The notes beneath the pieces were generated by a model, which made no database searches, was not told where the DNA came from, and saw only the letters and a list, made by a program, of their open reading frames with translations. A program made the translations under genes and the position numbers. Below are positions 33,899 through 43,004 of a stretch of 43,165 bases of DNA, in pieces (positions within the stretch are counted from its first letter, which is position 1; each line of letters opens with the position of its first letter). Source of the stretch: Pseudomonadota bacterium (lineage in GTDB: Bacteria > Myxococcota_A > Polyangia > Polyangiales > Polyangiaceae); contig JAEWRL010000231.1 in assembly GCA_023398955.1 (NCBI GenBank), positions 1-43,165 on the forward strand, in the 5' to 3' direction.

Positions 33899-35455
33899 TT
33901 AGAGGTCCGCTCCCATAGCCGCCGCGAGCTTCTTCGCCACGTCAGTATTGTCGTAATAGCCGGAAAAGCGCTCTGCGCCGTGCCCGGAGGCGAAGACCGG
34001 GACGGGAGCTGCCGAGTGTGCGTACGAGCTGAACGCGATGCCAGCTCGCCGCCCGACGATGTGGGTGAGGGTGACGGCGAGCGGTGGACGATCCCCGTAA
34101 GCCAGGTACGCATCGGGGTCACTCCCGTACGATGGTGCGCCAGCGCCCGAGGCGGCGCGCTGGAAGGCCGCGTGGAGCGCGGCGAGCTCCTGCACGTCGA
34201 GGTCGTCGGCCTGATCGCTGGAAGCCGTGCCGTCTACGTCCAACGAGAAATGCTCAAAGACTAGACTCATCATCTCTGCGTCGAGCTCTGCCTCGGCGCT
34301 GCGCGTCGCGAAGTAGTCAGCCGTGGCTTCCTCGAAGCGTAGATACGACGACCTCTGGCCGCGGAGAGCCGCGGGTTTGAGCGAGTACGCGGTGCCGGCG
34401 AAGCCGAGCGAGAGGCCCCCTGTCTCGTGATCCGCCGTGACCACGATGAGCGTTTCTTGCGGGTGCCCCTTGGCGAAGTCTACGGCAGTGCGCACGGCGG
34501 CATCGAGCGCGAGCACTTCCCCGACGATCGCTCGCGCGTCGTTGGCGTGGCTCGCCCAGTCGATCTTGCCCCCCTCGATCATCATGAAGAACCCTTCTGG
34601 GCCCTGTAGGAGCTGGATGCCGCGCTCCGTCAGCTCGGCGAGGGATACGTGATCATTCGGGCGATCCATCTCATAATAGAGGGCCTCGTCCTTGTCGACG
34701 GCGTGGTGAGTGGCAATGGCGCGCCGCCCTGGCTCGACCTCGGCGAGCTCCTCGCGGGTCGTCACGATCTCGAAGCCTGCCTCGCTGGCAGTCGCGAGCA
34801 CATCTTCACTCGTCGTTCCGTCTGCGCCGAGCTTGGTCGGCGCCTTGAATCCGCCGCCTGCAAAGTAGTCGAACGGGCTGCGAGCCAGGTCCATCCCAAT
34901 GTCGTGGTAGTGCCCGCGTGAGGGACGGTGAGCGTAGAACGCTGCTGGCGTGGCATGATCGAGGGAAACGCTGGTGACGATGCCAACTCGTTTGCCTTGC
35001 TCCTTGGCGGCCTCTGCCAGCGTCTTGCACGGCTCGGTGGCAGAGCTATCCATGGCAAGAACCTCGACGTTCGTCTTGATCCCGCACGCCAGCGCGGTTC
35101 CCGCAGCTGCTGAATCGGTGATGAGGCGGTTCGCCGCGAAGGTCGCGGAACTGCCGTGCACGGGGAGTCGGCTCAGCGTGAGGGGCACCGGTACGCCAAG
35201 GGTGTCCTCCTCCTCTGCAGCGAGCTGGCCGAGGTAGAATTCCGCAGCATGAACGTGCGCATAGCCCATGCCGTCCCCAATGAAGAGGAACACGTACCTC
35301 GCGTTCGAGCCAGCCCCGTCCCCACCCGCTTCGTCGCCTGCGAACGCCGACGGCGAGCCCACCCGTTCCGGCCGTGTACGGGTCGCCTCGGTCGGCGAGC
35401 AGCCAAGAGCGGTGAGAAGGATGGGGGCAGCAGCGAGACGAGTCAGCGCGTTCAT
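33899..35455 (-). CDS. PhoA-family alkaline phosphatase lipoprotein
   Basis: The 518-residue exported protein has a lipobox LTALGCS near residue 18. It matches PhoA-type alkaline phosphatases: FIGDGMG with the metal Asp, the catalytic Ser in ITDSAAAGTALACG, SLDHATPAAFYAH, IEGGKIDWASH, VTADHETGG and a final GHGAERFSGYYDNTDV. It should release phosphate from organic esters at the cell surface or periplasm. The ATG at 35455 gives the signal peptide, though no ribosome site is seen before it; a GTG at 35557 is an alternative. It lies 112 bases downstream of the MORN-repeat gene. Confidence 0.93.
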   Translation of the reverse strand: MNALTRLAAAPILLTALGCSPTEATRTRPERVGSPSAFAGDEAGGDGAGSNARYVFLFIGDGMGYAHVHAAEFYLGQLAAEEEDTLGVPVPLTLSRLPVHGSSATFAANRLITDSAAAGTALACGIKTNVEVLAMDSSATEPCKTLAEAAKEQGKRVGIVTSVSLDHATPAAFYAHRPSRGHYHDIGMDLARSPFDYFAGGGFKAPTKLGADGTTSEDVLATASEAGFEIVTTREELAEVEPGRRAIATHHAVDKDEALYYEMDRPNDHVSLAELTERGIQLLQGPEGFFMMIEGGKIDWASHANDARAIVGEVLALDAAVRTAVDFAKGHPQETLIVVTADHETGGLSLGFAGTAYSLKPAALRGQRSSYLRFEEATADYFATRSAEAELDAEMMSLVFEHFSLDVDGTASSDQADDLDVQELAALHAAFQRAASGAGAPSYGSDPDAYLAYGDRPPLAVTLTHIVGRRAGIAFSSYAHSAAPVPVFASGHGAERFSGYYDNTDVAKKLAAAMGADL

Positions 35456-35567
35456 GAGGAGGGGGGCCCGGCTCACCCACCGGGTCGCCAGGAGAGCTAC
35501 GAAAGCTCGGAGGACTCTACCGCAACCTGCGGAAGCGAGCCAACCCCCGCGCCGCACCCGAACCAGC

Positions 35568-36551
35568 CTATTTGCGGCTCGTCAGGTACCCGTTGCGGTA
35601 GCTTTCCTGACGAATGATGCGCCGTTCCTCCGGCTCGCGATAAATCCAGGTGCCGGACTTCTGGTCGTTGGCGTACTCGCCTTCCAGCTCGATGGCGCCG
35701 TTGGCATGCCAGCGCGTGATGCGGCCCTCGCGCTTCCCGCCAGCGTAGACGACCTCTTCCAGCTTGCTGCCGTCGTCGCGCCAAGTCGTCCAAACGCCGA
35801 CCTTGAGGTCATCGTTGTAGCGGCCACTGAGCGCCTTGCCGCCGTTGGAGTAGTAAGCGGTGAAGTCCCCGCGTCTGACCCCGTAGCGATAGGCGTACTC
35901 CTCGCGCCCGCCGTCATCCTTCCACGCGACGGCCCGACCGTGGGCCTTGTCGAGCTGGAACTCCACGCTGCGGAGCTGCTTGCCCTCAGGTGTCCACTCC
36001 GTGAACGTGCCGCTCCGCTTGCCGTCGATGTACTCGCCAGCGAGGCGCCTCCCTCCAGTAGGATGGAAGCTGGAGAATGCGCCGTGGAGCAGGCCCGTCC
36101 TATAGGTTCCCTTCTCCGCAATATGTCCGTTCGGGTGCCACAGGGTGTATCGTCCTTCCTTCTTTCCTTGGCGATAGACGACCTCTTCCTTCTTCGTGCC
36201 TGTCTCGTGCCAGGTCGAACTCGGACCGTCGCGAAGGCCACCTTCACGCTCGCACCAGACCGCGTAGCCCGCGGGCGGGACCGCTCCCTTCATCGCTGCG
36301 CCGGCCGGGCAGGGCTCGGCGCGGTCGTACCAGTTACCGGCGTCGGTGCCGTCGGCGGTGACAGCACTGTCCTCGAAGGCGTCATCGATGTTGGCCATGC
36401 GCGGTTCGGGCGCGGCTCGCGTCTGCGGGAAACAGCCTGCGGCGAGCACCGCGATCCCAAGACATGCGAGTGCCGCGCCCACCCAACGACGTGCGGTGGG
36501 GCTGTGCCGAGCGGCCGCGGACCGGGGCGGGTTACCATGCAACTGCCTCAT
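35568..36551 (-). CDS. MORN-repeat lipoprotein
   Basis: The 327-residue protein has a signal with lipobox LAAGC (near residue 39) and then a run of about eight MORN-type repeats, each of about 23 residues with a G-x-W/Y-x-x-W/Y-x-x-x-G core (KEGRYTLWHPNGHIAEKGTY, RSGTFTEWTPEGKQL, KVGVWTTWRDDGSKL, KSGTWIYREPEERR). The family resembles YwqK-type repeat proteins, which bind partners on surfaces. The ATG at 36551 follows AAGGAGG by five bases, an ideal site. It heads the leftward run with the phosphatase gene. Confidence 0.88.
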   Translation of the reverse strand: MRQLHGNPPRSAAARHSPTARRWVGAALACLGIAVLAAGCFPQTRAAPEPRMANIDDAFEDSAVTADGTDAGNWYDRAEPCPAGAAMKGAVPPAGYAVWCEREGGLRDGPSSTWHETGTKKEEVVYRQGKKEGRYTLWHPNGHIAEKGTYRTGLLHGAFSSFHPTGGRRLAGEYIDGKRSGTFTEWTPEGKQLRSVEFQLDKAHGRAVAWKDDGGREEYAYRYGVRRGDFTAYYSNGGKALSGRYNDDLKVGVWTTWRDDGSKLEEVVYAGGKREGRITRWHANGAIELEGEYANDQKSGTWIYREPEERRIIRQESYRNGYLTSRK

Positions 36552-36766
36552 ACGAGCCTCCTTGGATACCTCGACCGTGCGCAGAAGAAGCCCGCCGCAG
36601 CCTCGAAGTACCTCATCGAAAGCTCCAAGCGACACAATCTGCTGCACGTTAAGTGGTCGCCCGTCGTCCCAAGCTGTCGGTCGCGCGAGAGCGCGCGGGG
36701 GTAGGTGCGCTGTGGGTGCGCCGTTCCGCAGGTGCGTGGCGCTCGGGCGCGTTGTGCTCGCGCCGT

Positions 36767-37738
36767 TCAGCGCTGCGGCGGCAGCTCGTCGCCCGCCAGG
36801 GGGAACAGCTGAAAGGTGGCCACCGCTACCAGCTCGGCGCGCTCGGAAGCGGCGACGATCGAGCGCAGCTCGGCGAAGTACCGGCTCTGCAGGGCCTTGA
36901 GGCGCTCGAAATCGGTCCGACTCACGCCGAAAGCATTGAAAGCGAAGCGCCCTTCGCCTGGGGTGAGCACCCGTTCCGCGCCCTGTGCCATCCAGAAGCT
37001 CGCGAGCTTTCGGGTCACGTCAGGGTCTGCACGCATGTCCACACTGAGGTCCTCGGTGCCCATGAGCCGCCCCTCCTCCCACCGCAGGCGCCCCATCTGT
37101 ATGAGCACGTCCAGGCAGCGCTGTTCGTCGTTGATGCTGATACCCAGGCGTGAAGCGAACCACCCTGGCACATGCTTCGGCAGCTCGCGGTACTCCGGCA
37201 GATCCACCATGTGGACGATCGCGTGCGACCAGGGTAGCTGCTTGGCAGCCAGGCGCGCGGCCTCGACGCGGGCGTAACTGCTGGCGATGGACGGGACGCT
37301 CTGCGGGTCCACTGCGCAGGCGATGAAGTCGAGAGGGGAGAGGGTACAGAGCTCTATCAGCCGCAGGAACTCCCCGAGGGGAATGTCGGTGGTGCCCCGC
37401 AGCCAGCGCCCGACCGCATAGCGATCCCTTTCGAGCTGCCGCGCGAGCTGGTGCGTGGTGCGGTTTCCCACAAGGGATCGCAGGTACTGCGCCATGCCCT
37501 CGCGGGTGGTGGGACAACTCTCCGCATTACCGCGGCCGAACCTTGCCAGGACCTCCAGGGGTGGTCGTCCTGTGGTCTTCAGCAGGAGAAAGAACTTGCG
37601 GGCGCTCGGGGCATCCCTGCCGCTCTCCCAGGCGAACAGGGCATTGGCGCGGTAACCGAGGGCGCGGCTGAGGGCTTGTTGGGTCCTGGAGCCCCGCGCG
37701 GCGCGGACCAGCTCGATGGCTACCCGTTCCCAATTCAT
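36767..37738 (-). CDS. TIGR02147/DUF4423-type transcriptional regulator
   Basis: The 323-residue protein carries two N-terminal HTH-like units (about 5-60, TQQALSRALGYRANALFAWESGRDAPS; and about 78-135, TTHQLARQLERDRYAVGRWLRG). The C-terminal domain (about 150-320) follows the DUF4423 pattern (WSHAIVHMVDLPEYR, QRCLDVLIQMGRLRWEEGRLMG, ERLKALQSRYFAELRSI). This family occurs widely in Myxococcota, Fibrobacteres and Bdellovibrio; its members are thought to be DNA-binding regulators. It is divergent from the lipoprotein gene at 37861, with a 6-bp inverted repeat between them that could be its operator. Confidence 0.85.
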   Translation of the reverse strand: MNWERVAIELVRAARGSRTQQALSRALGYRANALFAWESGRDAPSARKFFLLLKTTGRPPLEVLARFGRGNAESCPTTREGMAQYLRSLVGNRTTHQLARQLERDRYAVGRWLRGTTDIPLGEFLRLIELCTLSPLDFIACAVDPQSVPSIASSYARVEAARLAAKQLPWSHAIVHMVDLPEYRELPKHVPGWFASRLGISINDEQRCLDVLIQMGRLRWEEGRLMGTEDLSVDMRADPDVTRKLASFWMAQGAERVLTPGEGRFAFNAFGVSRTDFERLKALQSRYFAELRSIVAASERAELVAVATFQLFPLAGDELPPQR

Positions 37739-37768
37739 GAGCCGTAGTCTGCGCGACTATTGGTAGAT

Positions 37769-37784
37769 TGCACGCATCCGTGCA
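37769..37784. promoter_or_regulatory. Candidate operator between regulator and lipoprotein gene
   Basis: TGCACG-CATC-CGTGCA is a perfect 6-bp inverted repeat 31 bp upstream of the DUF4423 regulator start and 77 bp upstream of the lipoprotein start at 37861. Its place in a 122-bp divergent promoter region suits autoregulation; direct evidence is lacking. Confidence 0.4.
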
Positions 37785-37860
37785 GTGGGCGACGAAAAGT
37801 GTGCAAAATTGCCATGGTCCGGGCCGCTGCGCCCTGCGAGACTGGTTGTCAGGAGATGCC

Positions 37861-39219
37861 ATGAAACCTTGCTCGACTCTCTCTTCGACCCCCGTCCTGC
37901 TGCTTACCTGGGCACTCCTGCAGTCCGGCTGTGACGCCGGGCAGATCGGGGGTGAGGTTCGCGAGCCGAGAGAACAGGATGGTGCGGGCTCAAACGACGA
38001 TCTCAGCGGTGCGTGTGAGGATGGGCAAAGTCGGCCCGTGGACGCCGGCACGGCAGTCGCGCTCGGGTTCGATCCCCAGGCTGCTGTCGACCTGGTGGAG
38101 GGCAGCCATGGCACGGCCCTCGCCTGGGGCGCAGACCTCGCCGGGTACGACCTCGTTCTCACGCCGGCGGCGGGGGAGAGTCGGATAGAGGTGGCCGTCA
38201 CGGTAGATGCCGCCAGTCTGCGTATCGTCGAGCGAAGCCCCCGCGCTGCGAGTGGCGGCGACGAAGGGCTTGGAACGACCCTTGCGGCCGCTCCCGCCGA
38301 GGGCGGGTCTTGTCCCGACGAGCTTCGTTTCGACGGCGAAATGCGGGTCGAGACGGACAATGGTGCTCTCGACGAGACCCTCGATGTCGCCTTCGTCGCC
38401 ACATCGGCGAACCACGTGACCACCAGCTTTGCAGTGACGCCGGGCGAGCTGGCGGGGAGCTTCGACGTAGAGGTGCAAAGCCCTGCGGGCGCCTCAGCGA
38501 TGAGTACTCGGCTTTCCATGGCGTTCACACCTGGCGGGTTCAGTGGGGCGCTGCGCGGCATCATCGAGGTGCGCGGCAGCGATGTCACTTCTGCGGGCGG
38601 GGTCACCTACGCGGTATTCCCCCTGGGGTCCTGCGCGGAAGGGGCCGTCGTGGATCTGGAGTCCGAGCTGGCCGGAGAGCTGGTCACCCTCCTCGACAGC
38701 CTGAACGAGTTGGAGCTGCGCTGGAGTGCCGCCGAGGCGACCACTCTGAGCCTCACCCACGAGACGCAGGAGATCTGCTATGTCTCCCAGGGCCTCGGCG
38801 GGAGCGACGTGGCCGTCCTTGGCCTCGCCACCGAGGCGTCGAGCGCCGACGGGCGCATCGATGGCAGCTGGTCCTTGGAAGCCCGCGTGTCCCTCGCGGC
38901 GGACGGCACGCCGACGAGCGTGTCCCTGTTGCGCCAGGCATACATGGTGGACGTGTTCCCTGCCAGCAGCTTCGAAGAGGGGACGGGCATCGCAGGCTTC
39001 AGCTTCCCGGAAGGAGCCGAGGCAAGCTTCGCCCTCGCGGTCGAGGATACGCTGGGCGACGCGGGGCCAGCATCGGGCACGTTGACCATCTTGGCCATCA
39101 CGTCGGCGGACTGCACCACGGGCGACCCGAGCTCCGGGGAGGGAGAGATGCAGGCCGAACCCGGCTGCGCAGGCAGCGACGCCGAGGAGCTGGAGACGGC
39201 GCTCTTGCGCGCGCTCTGA
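37861..39219 (+). CDS. Hypothetical lipoprotein divergent from a regulator
   Basis: The 452-residue protein has a lipoprotein signal (LLLTWALLQSGC, Cys22 or nearby). It has no catalytic motif I know. The rest is acidic and beta-rich, with alternating hydrophobic strands (YDLVLTPAAGESRIEVAVTVDAASLRIVE, VDVFPASSFEEGTGIAGF) and two likely Cys pairs. Similarity to YceI-type or surface adhesive domains cannot be judged by eye. The ATG at 37861 is preceded by AGGAG five bases upstream. It may be the target of the divergent DUF4423 regulator. Confidence 0.75.
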   Translation: MKPCSTLSSTPVLLLTWALLQSGCDAGQIGGEVREPREQDGAGSNDDLSGACEDGQSRPVDAGTAVALGFDPQAAVDLVEGSHGTALAWGADLAGYDLVLTPAAGESRIEVAVTVDAASLRIVERSPRAASGGDEGLGTTLAAAPAEGGSCPDELRFDGEMRVETDNGALDETLDVAFVATSANHVTTSFAVTPGELAGSFDVEVQSPAGASAMSTRLSMAFTPGGFSGALRGIIEVRGSDVTSAGGVTYAVFPLGSCAEGAVVDLESELAGELVTLLDSLNELELRWSAAEATTLSLTHETQEICYVSQGLGGSDVAVLGLATEASSADGRIDGSWSLEARVSLAADGTPTSVSLLRQAYMVDVFPASSFEEGTGIAGFSFPEGAEASFALAVEDTLGDAGPASGTLTILAITSADCTTGDPSSGEGEMQAEPGCAGSDAEELETALLRAL

Positions 39220-39274
39220 ATGGGCGAACGAGGCGCCCTTGGCGGGGGCAGCTCCGTCTGAGTATAGAAGCGCC

Positions 39275-40285
39275 ATGCCAACGATAGAGCAGCGGCGGCG
39301 TCAGGAGTACACCGCTCGCATCAACCGCGTCCTCGACTACATCGAGGCTCACCTGACGGAGGATCTCAGCCTCGAGCAGCTCGCGCGGGTTGCCTGCTTC
39401 TCACCCTACCACTTCCACCGCTTGTTCAGAGCGCTGGTGGGGGAGCCCCTGGGAGCGCACGTGCAGCGCTTGCGCGTGGAGCGGGCGGCCAGGCTCCTGC
39501 AGGCCGAGCCGAGCACCCCCATCACCAACGTGGCGCTCGAGTGTGGCTACGGCAGCTCGGCAGCCTTCTCCCGGGCCTTCCGCGACGCCTTCGGGATGTC
39601 GCCCAGCGAGTGGCGCAGCGCCGCCGAGAGCAAGATTGGCATCATGAAGCGCAATCCGGGTGAAGCCCTCGGCAAGCCTTGGAAAGAACTCACAGTCGAA
39701 TGGATCGATGCTGCGGCCCTCCCCACAACACAAACCTGGAGGATGGTCATGACAACTGAGAAGACGAGCGAGAAGGGCGGCAAGGTCGAGACGAAGCTGG
39801 AGGCAAAGGTCGAGGTGCGCGAGCTGCCGGAGAAGTGCGTCGCCTACCTGCGCCACATTGGCCCCTATGCCGGCGACGGTGAGCTCTTCGGGAGGCTCTA
39901 CGGGCAGCTCATGCGTTGGGCCGGGCCGCGCGGGCTGCACAATCCAAGCGCCCAGATGCTCACGATCTACTACGACGATCCGAACGTCACCGACAGCAGC
40001 AAGCTTCGTATGGACGTCTGCGTCACGGTGCCTCCGGAAACCGAAGTGAGCGGCGATGTTGGCAGGATGACGCTGACCGCCGGCAGGTACGCCGTCGCCC
40101 GCTTCGAGATCGCGAGCGATGAGTATGGCGCCGCTTGGGACGCGGTCATGGGGGGCTGGTTCCCGGAGAGCGGTTACGTCCCCGACAATGGCCCCTGCTT
40201 CGAGATCTGCGCCAATGATCCTGCGCAGCACCCGGAAGGCAAGCATATCGTCGACATTTGCGTGCCGGTGAAACCCCTCGACTGA
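39275..40285 (+). CDS. AraC-family regulator with GyrI-like effector domain
   Basis: The 336-residue protein has two N-terminal AraC HTH motifs (about 15-115; LEQLARVACFSPYHFHRLFRALVG and ITNVALECGYGSSAAFSRAFRDAFGMSPSEWR). A GyrI-like/SOUL-related small-molecule domain follows (about 180-336; VRELPEKCVAYLRHIGPYAG through HIVDICVPVK). Members of this fusion type (Rob/SbmC-like) often sense amphipathic drugs or toxins and switch on efflux or detoxification. No efflux gene is adjacent. The start at 39275 gives the MPTIEQRRRQEY opening; an in-frame GTG/ATG twelve codons earlier is unlikely. Confidence 0.93.
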   Translation: MPTIEQRRRQEYTARINRVLDYIEAHLTEDLSLEQLARVACFSPYHFHRLFRALVGEPLGAHVQRLRVERAARLLQAEPSTPITNVALECGYGSSAAFSRAFRDAFGMSPSEWRSAAESKIGIMKRNPGEALGKPWKELTVEWIDAAALPTTQTWRMVMTTEKTSEKGGKVETKLEAKVEVRELPEKCVAYLRHIGPYAGDGELFGRLYGQLMRWAGPRGLHNPSAQMLTIYYDDPNVTDSSKLRMDVCVTVPPETEVSGDVGRMTLTAGRYAVARFEIASDEYGAAWDAVMGGWFPESGYVPDNGPCFEICANDPAQHPEGKHIVDICVPVKPLD

Positions 40286-40354
40286 GCTGTCGCAGCCTAC
40301 GAGGCGGGGCGCTGGCCCTTCGAGACCGGTAAGGCTGGGCGCGGGCTCCTCTCG

Positions 40355-40804
40355 TCAGCGCTCGGCCAGCTCCTCTGCGAGGGCGGTGGCCAACGCTGCG
40401 TCCTCGAACGGCAGGGCCATCGCCTTGCCGTTACGAAGGGCCTGGCCCCAAATCGCCTCGGGGAAGTGGGCGTCCTCTGCGTGCCGCGCCACGATGTGCC
40501 AATGCACATGAGGCGTGCGATTGCCGATGCTCGCGATGTTGATCTTGGCGTCCTCTGTGAAGCGACGCAGCAGTCTCTCGCTCGCCAGGACGGCGCGCAG
40601 CACGTCCCGTTGGGTTGCTGCGGGCAGGTCCGTCATTTCCCGCACGTGTTCGCCCACGATGACGCGCAGGTAGGCGGGGTAGCGACCGTCCAAGACGCGG
40701 ACGATCCGCAGGGTGGCGCTCCGAAATAGCACGCTGCCGCCGTCGTGTTCGCAAAGCTCGCACGGCTCGGCGTGGCCGGCGGAGCGGTTCGAATTTGGGT
40801 CCAT
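40355..40804 (-). CDS. HIT-family protein
   Basis: The 149-residue protein has the histidine-triad motif HVHWHIVAR and the rest of the HIT fold (CELCEHDGG near the start with a possible zinc Cys pair, RVLDGRYPAYLRVIVGEHVREMTDL). HIT proteins are nucleotide hydrolases or transferases acting on adenylated substrates such as AMP-lysine or diadenosine polyphosphates. The ATG at 40804 has AAGGAGG six bases upstream; an ATG at 40822 is less well placed. It lies 73 bases downstream of the GH8 gene in the same direction. Confidence 0.93.
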   Translation of the reverse strand: MDPNSNRSAGHAEPCELCEHDGGSVLFRSATLRIVRVLDGRYPAYLRVIVGEHVREMTDLPAATQRDVLRAVLASERLLRRFTEDAKINIASIGNRTPHVHWHIVARHAEDAHFPEAIWGQALRNGKAMALPFEDAALATALAEELAER

Positions 40805-40877
40805 CAATGTCCTCCTTGGCATGGCGTGAAGGCTGCGCGAGGGACGGGGGACGCCGAGCTGGTCCCTGGCGGCCCTC

Positions 40878-42641
40878 TCAGTCGTACTGGGTGTAGTCGA
40901 CGAAGTTCCCGGTCATCATCAGGATCGACAGCATCAGCCAAGATTCGTCGTAGTACTGGCCACCGGCCCACATCTCGTTCTCGCGAACCATCGAGTAAAC
41001 CTCGTCCACGAAAGCAGAGAAAGAGCCGTCGTGCATCGCGCCGACTCCTGCCGGTCCGATGAAGGCGCCAGAGAGGCCCCCGAAGAGGTCCGGGAACTCC
41101 GGGCGCGGCGTGCCGTCGAGCTCATAGCCATCGACGATGTTCGGTGCGCCAAGACTGCTGAAGAACTGGCTGGTCTTGGCAACGTAGCTCAGCGCCCGCG
41201 CCTCCCCATGCCAGCAGGCGTCCTGCCCGATGCGGAATGGGGTACGGCAGGAGTCGTACTGGTAATGGTAGGGGAGGGGGTTTTCGCCCATCCCCACCTC
41301 GGCGGGCTGACCGTCGCTACGCGACCACGCGGGGACCAGGCCGTTGTCGGCGTTGCCGTTCCCACCGCCGAGGTTGTTCTCGATGACCGTGTAGACGTAG
41401 GGTACGACGTTGGTCACCCAGCGGTTGTCGCCGCTCACGGCCGCGAAGGTCCGATAGTATGCGGGCGCGAAGTAGGAGATGTTGAGACTGTTGTCAGAGC
41501 CCCAGCTCGAGCCATTCTTCGGCAGGCGCTCGTTGGCAATCTCATAGGTCCAAATGTCGTCAATGAGCTCGCGTGCGTAGTCGATGTAGCTGCGGTCGAG
41601 GCTGCCGGCGCCGCCCCACTGGCGGTCGGCCATCACGAGGGCGAAGGCAATGTCCTCATCGGCATCGGTAGCCGCCCCGCTGCCAGCTGGATCGTCGCCG
41701 CCGCCCTGTGAGATGTTGCCGTCAGCATGGATGTACCAGTTCATCAGCAAGGTGGTGTCGCTCTGGCCTCCCCCACCGAAGGGTGGATTGTAGGTCCAGG
41801 AGTACTGAAGGGCGTACTTCCAGAGATCGTCGAAGAGAGGTTGGTCGTCCATGTAGACCGAGATGAGCATGCCGTACGCGATGCCCTCGGAGACGGTCGA
41901 GTTCGGTTCGAGGCCGGGCTCAGCGACGCGTGCCACGCGACGGTAGCCCCTCGCGCCCTCGGAGGTGACGAGGTCCTCTTTCCACGCTGCGTAGAGGGCA
42001 CGCACGTCGTCGTTCGTGTAGGCGGCGGGGTAGTAGCAGTTTTCGCTGTGGCGGTTCTGTGGGAACGGAAACTCTGCCGTCGCGGAAGGGGGGGTGGGGC
42101 CGCGGTCGTCAGTCCCGCCGGAGCTCGCCGCCTCGCCTCCTTGGCCACCGGATCCGGCTCCGCCGCTCGTGGTCCCGCCTGCTGGCTGTCCACCCACGCT
42201 GACGGTGCCGCCGCTCGCGTTCTGTCCGCCGCTCGCGCTCCCTCCGCTGGCGTTCCCACCTACGGATGGTTGTCCTCCCGCCGTTTGTCCGCCATTCGCC
42301 CACTGTCCACCACTCGAGCTGCCGCCCGCGCCTCCCGCGCCGAGGCCCGCGCCTCCCGCGCTGAAGCCCGTGCCTCCCGATCCAGCGGCATCGCCGCCCC
42401 CGTTCGCGAAGGTGCCGCCCGCAGCGACGGTCACTCCTCCGCTGCCGCCCGCTGTCTGCCCCCCCGCAGCGGGAGCCCCGCCGCTTGTTGGGAGCACGCC
42501 ACCGGTGGCGGCCGTTGCTGCTGCGTGACCCCCAGCGCCCGTCAAGTCCCCACTGCCAGAGACGTCGTCCGAGCAGGCGTTGAAGAGAGTTGCGGAAAAG
42601 AGAAGGAAAGGAATGGAGTAAGGGGTGCTCGAGGGACGCAT
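40878..42641 (-). CDS. GH8 endoglucanase lipoprotein with a Gly-rich linker
   Basis: The 587-residue protein has a lipobox FNAC (Cys23). A long Gly/Ala/Ser/Thr linker follows (about 30-180, many GGxxSGG units). The GH8 catalytic domain covers about 190-587. Family marks are TVSEGIAYGMLISVYM with the proton donor Glu252, ATDADEDIAFALVMA with Asp326 and Asp328, and the (alpha/alpha)6 barrel helices to the end. It should cleave beta-1,4-glucans or related polymers at the cell surface. The linker coding DNA is repetitive and could vary in length. The ATG at 42641 gives the signal; a start 13 codons upstream is weaker. Confidence 0.93.
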   Translation of the reverse strand: MRPSSTPYSIPFLLFSATLFNACSDDVSGSGDLTGAGGHAAATAATGGVLPTSGGAPAAGGQTAGGSGGVTVAAGGTFANGGGDAAGSGGTGFSAGGAGLGAGGAGGSSSGGQWANGGQTAGGQPSVGGNASGGSASGGQNASGGTVSVGGQPAGGTTSGGAGSGGQGGEAASSGGTDDRGPTPPSATAEFPFPQNRHSENCYYPAAYTNDDVRALYAAWKEDLVTSEGARGYRRVARVAEPGLEPNSTVSEGIAYGMLISVYMDDQPLFDDLWKYALQYSWTYNPPFGGGGQSDTTLLMNWYIHADGNISQGGGDDPAGSGAATDADEDIAFALVMADRQWGGAGSLDRSYIDYARELIDDIWTYEIANERLPKNGSSWGSDNSLNISYFAPAYYRTFAAVSGDNRWVTNVVPYVYTVIENNLGGGNGNADNGLVPAWSRSDGQPAEVGMGENPLPYHYQYDSCRTPFRIGQDACWHGEARALSYVAKTSQFFSSLGAPNIVDGYELDGTPRPEFPDLFGGLSGAFIGPAGVGAMHDGSFSAFVDEVYSMVRENEMWAGGQYYDESWLMLSILMMTGNFVDYTQYD

Positions 42642-43004
42642 CGTCAAGACCAGTGTTCTCTCCTGAACCGAAGAGGACAACGAGAATCACTGGACTTCGC
42701 CCGCTTCTTCGCTGTGGGACGCTCTCCCACGATTTGTTCACCCGACGTGATGCGTTCTTGTCTCCCGCGCAACGCTGAGCATGGAAATTTGCGTGGCGAG
42801 GCGAGTCTCCGAGCCGCCGAGTGTTGCGAGAGGCAAAGACGGCTCTCGGTGTCGGACGTGGAGAGGGAAGATGGCGAAACGACTCTCGGCGTCTTGAAGG
42901 TGAAGATCGCGCTCCTGGGGACTGGGGCCTGTCCCTGAATGCGTGCCCGTGCCCTTGCCCGTGCCCGGCGCATGGTGCTTGAGGCATGCTCCAGGGAGCG
43001 CAGC
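42642..43004. other. Intergenic region upstream of the GH8 gene
   Basis: This 363-bp stretch contains the promoter side of the GH8 gene and no recognisable gene. An Arg-rich frame on the minus strand comes from a short repeat of TGCCCGTGCCC units near 42942-42968 and is not protein-like. No IS terminal inverted repeat could be identified before the possible transposase start. Confidence 0.5.

Noticed and set aside
35268..36704. 478-residue open frame on the plus strand
   Set aside because: It overlaps the alkaline phosphatase and MORN genes, both with clear families, and has no domain of its own.
42109..42560. Repeated Gly/Ser codons resembling a repeat array
   Set aside because: The units vary, are in frame with the GH8 linker, and have no spacers, so this is not a CRISPR or a non-coding repeat.
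41727..42938. 403-residue open frame on the plus strand
   Set aside because: It lies opposite the GH8 gene; its Ala/Arg-rich text and repeats mirror the Gly-rich linker on the other strand.
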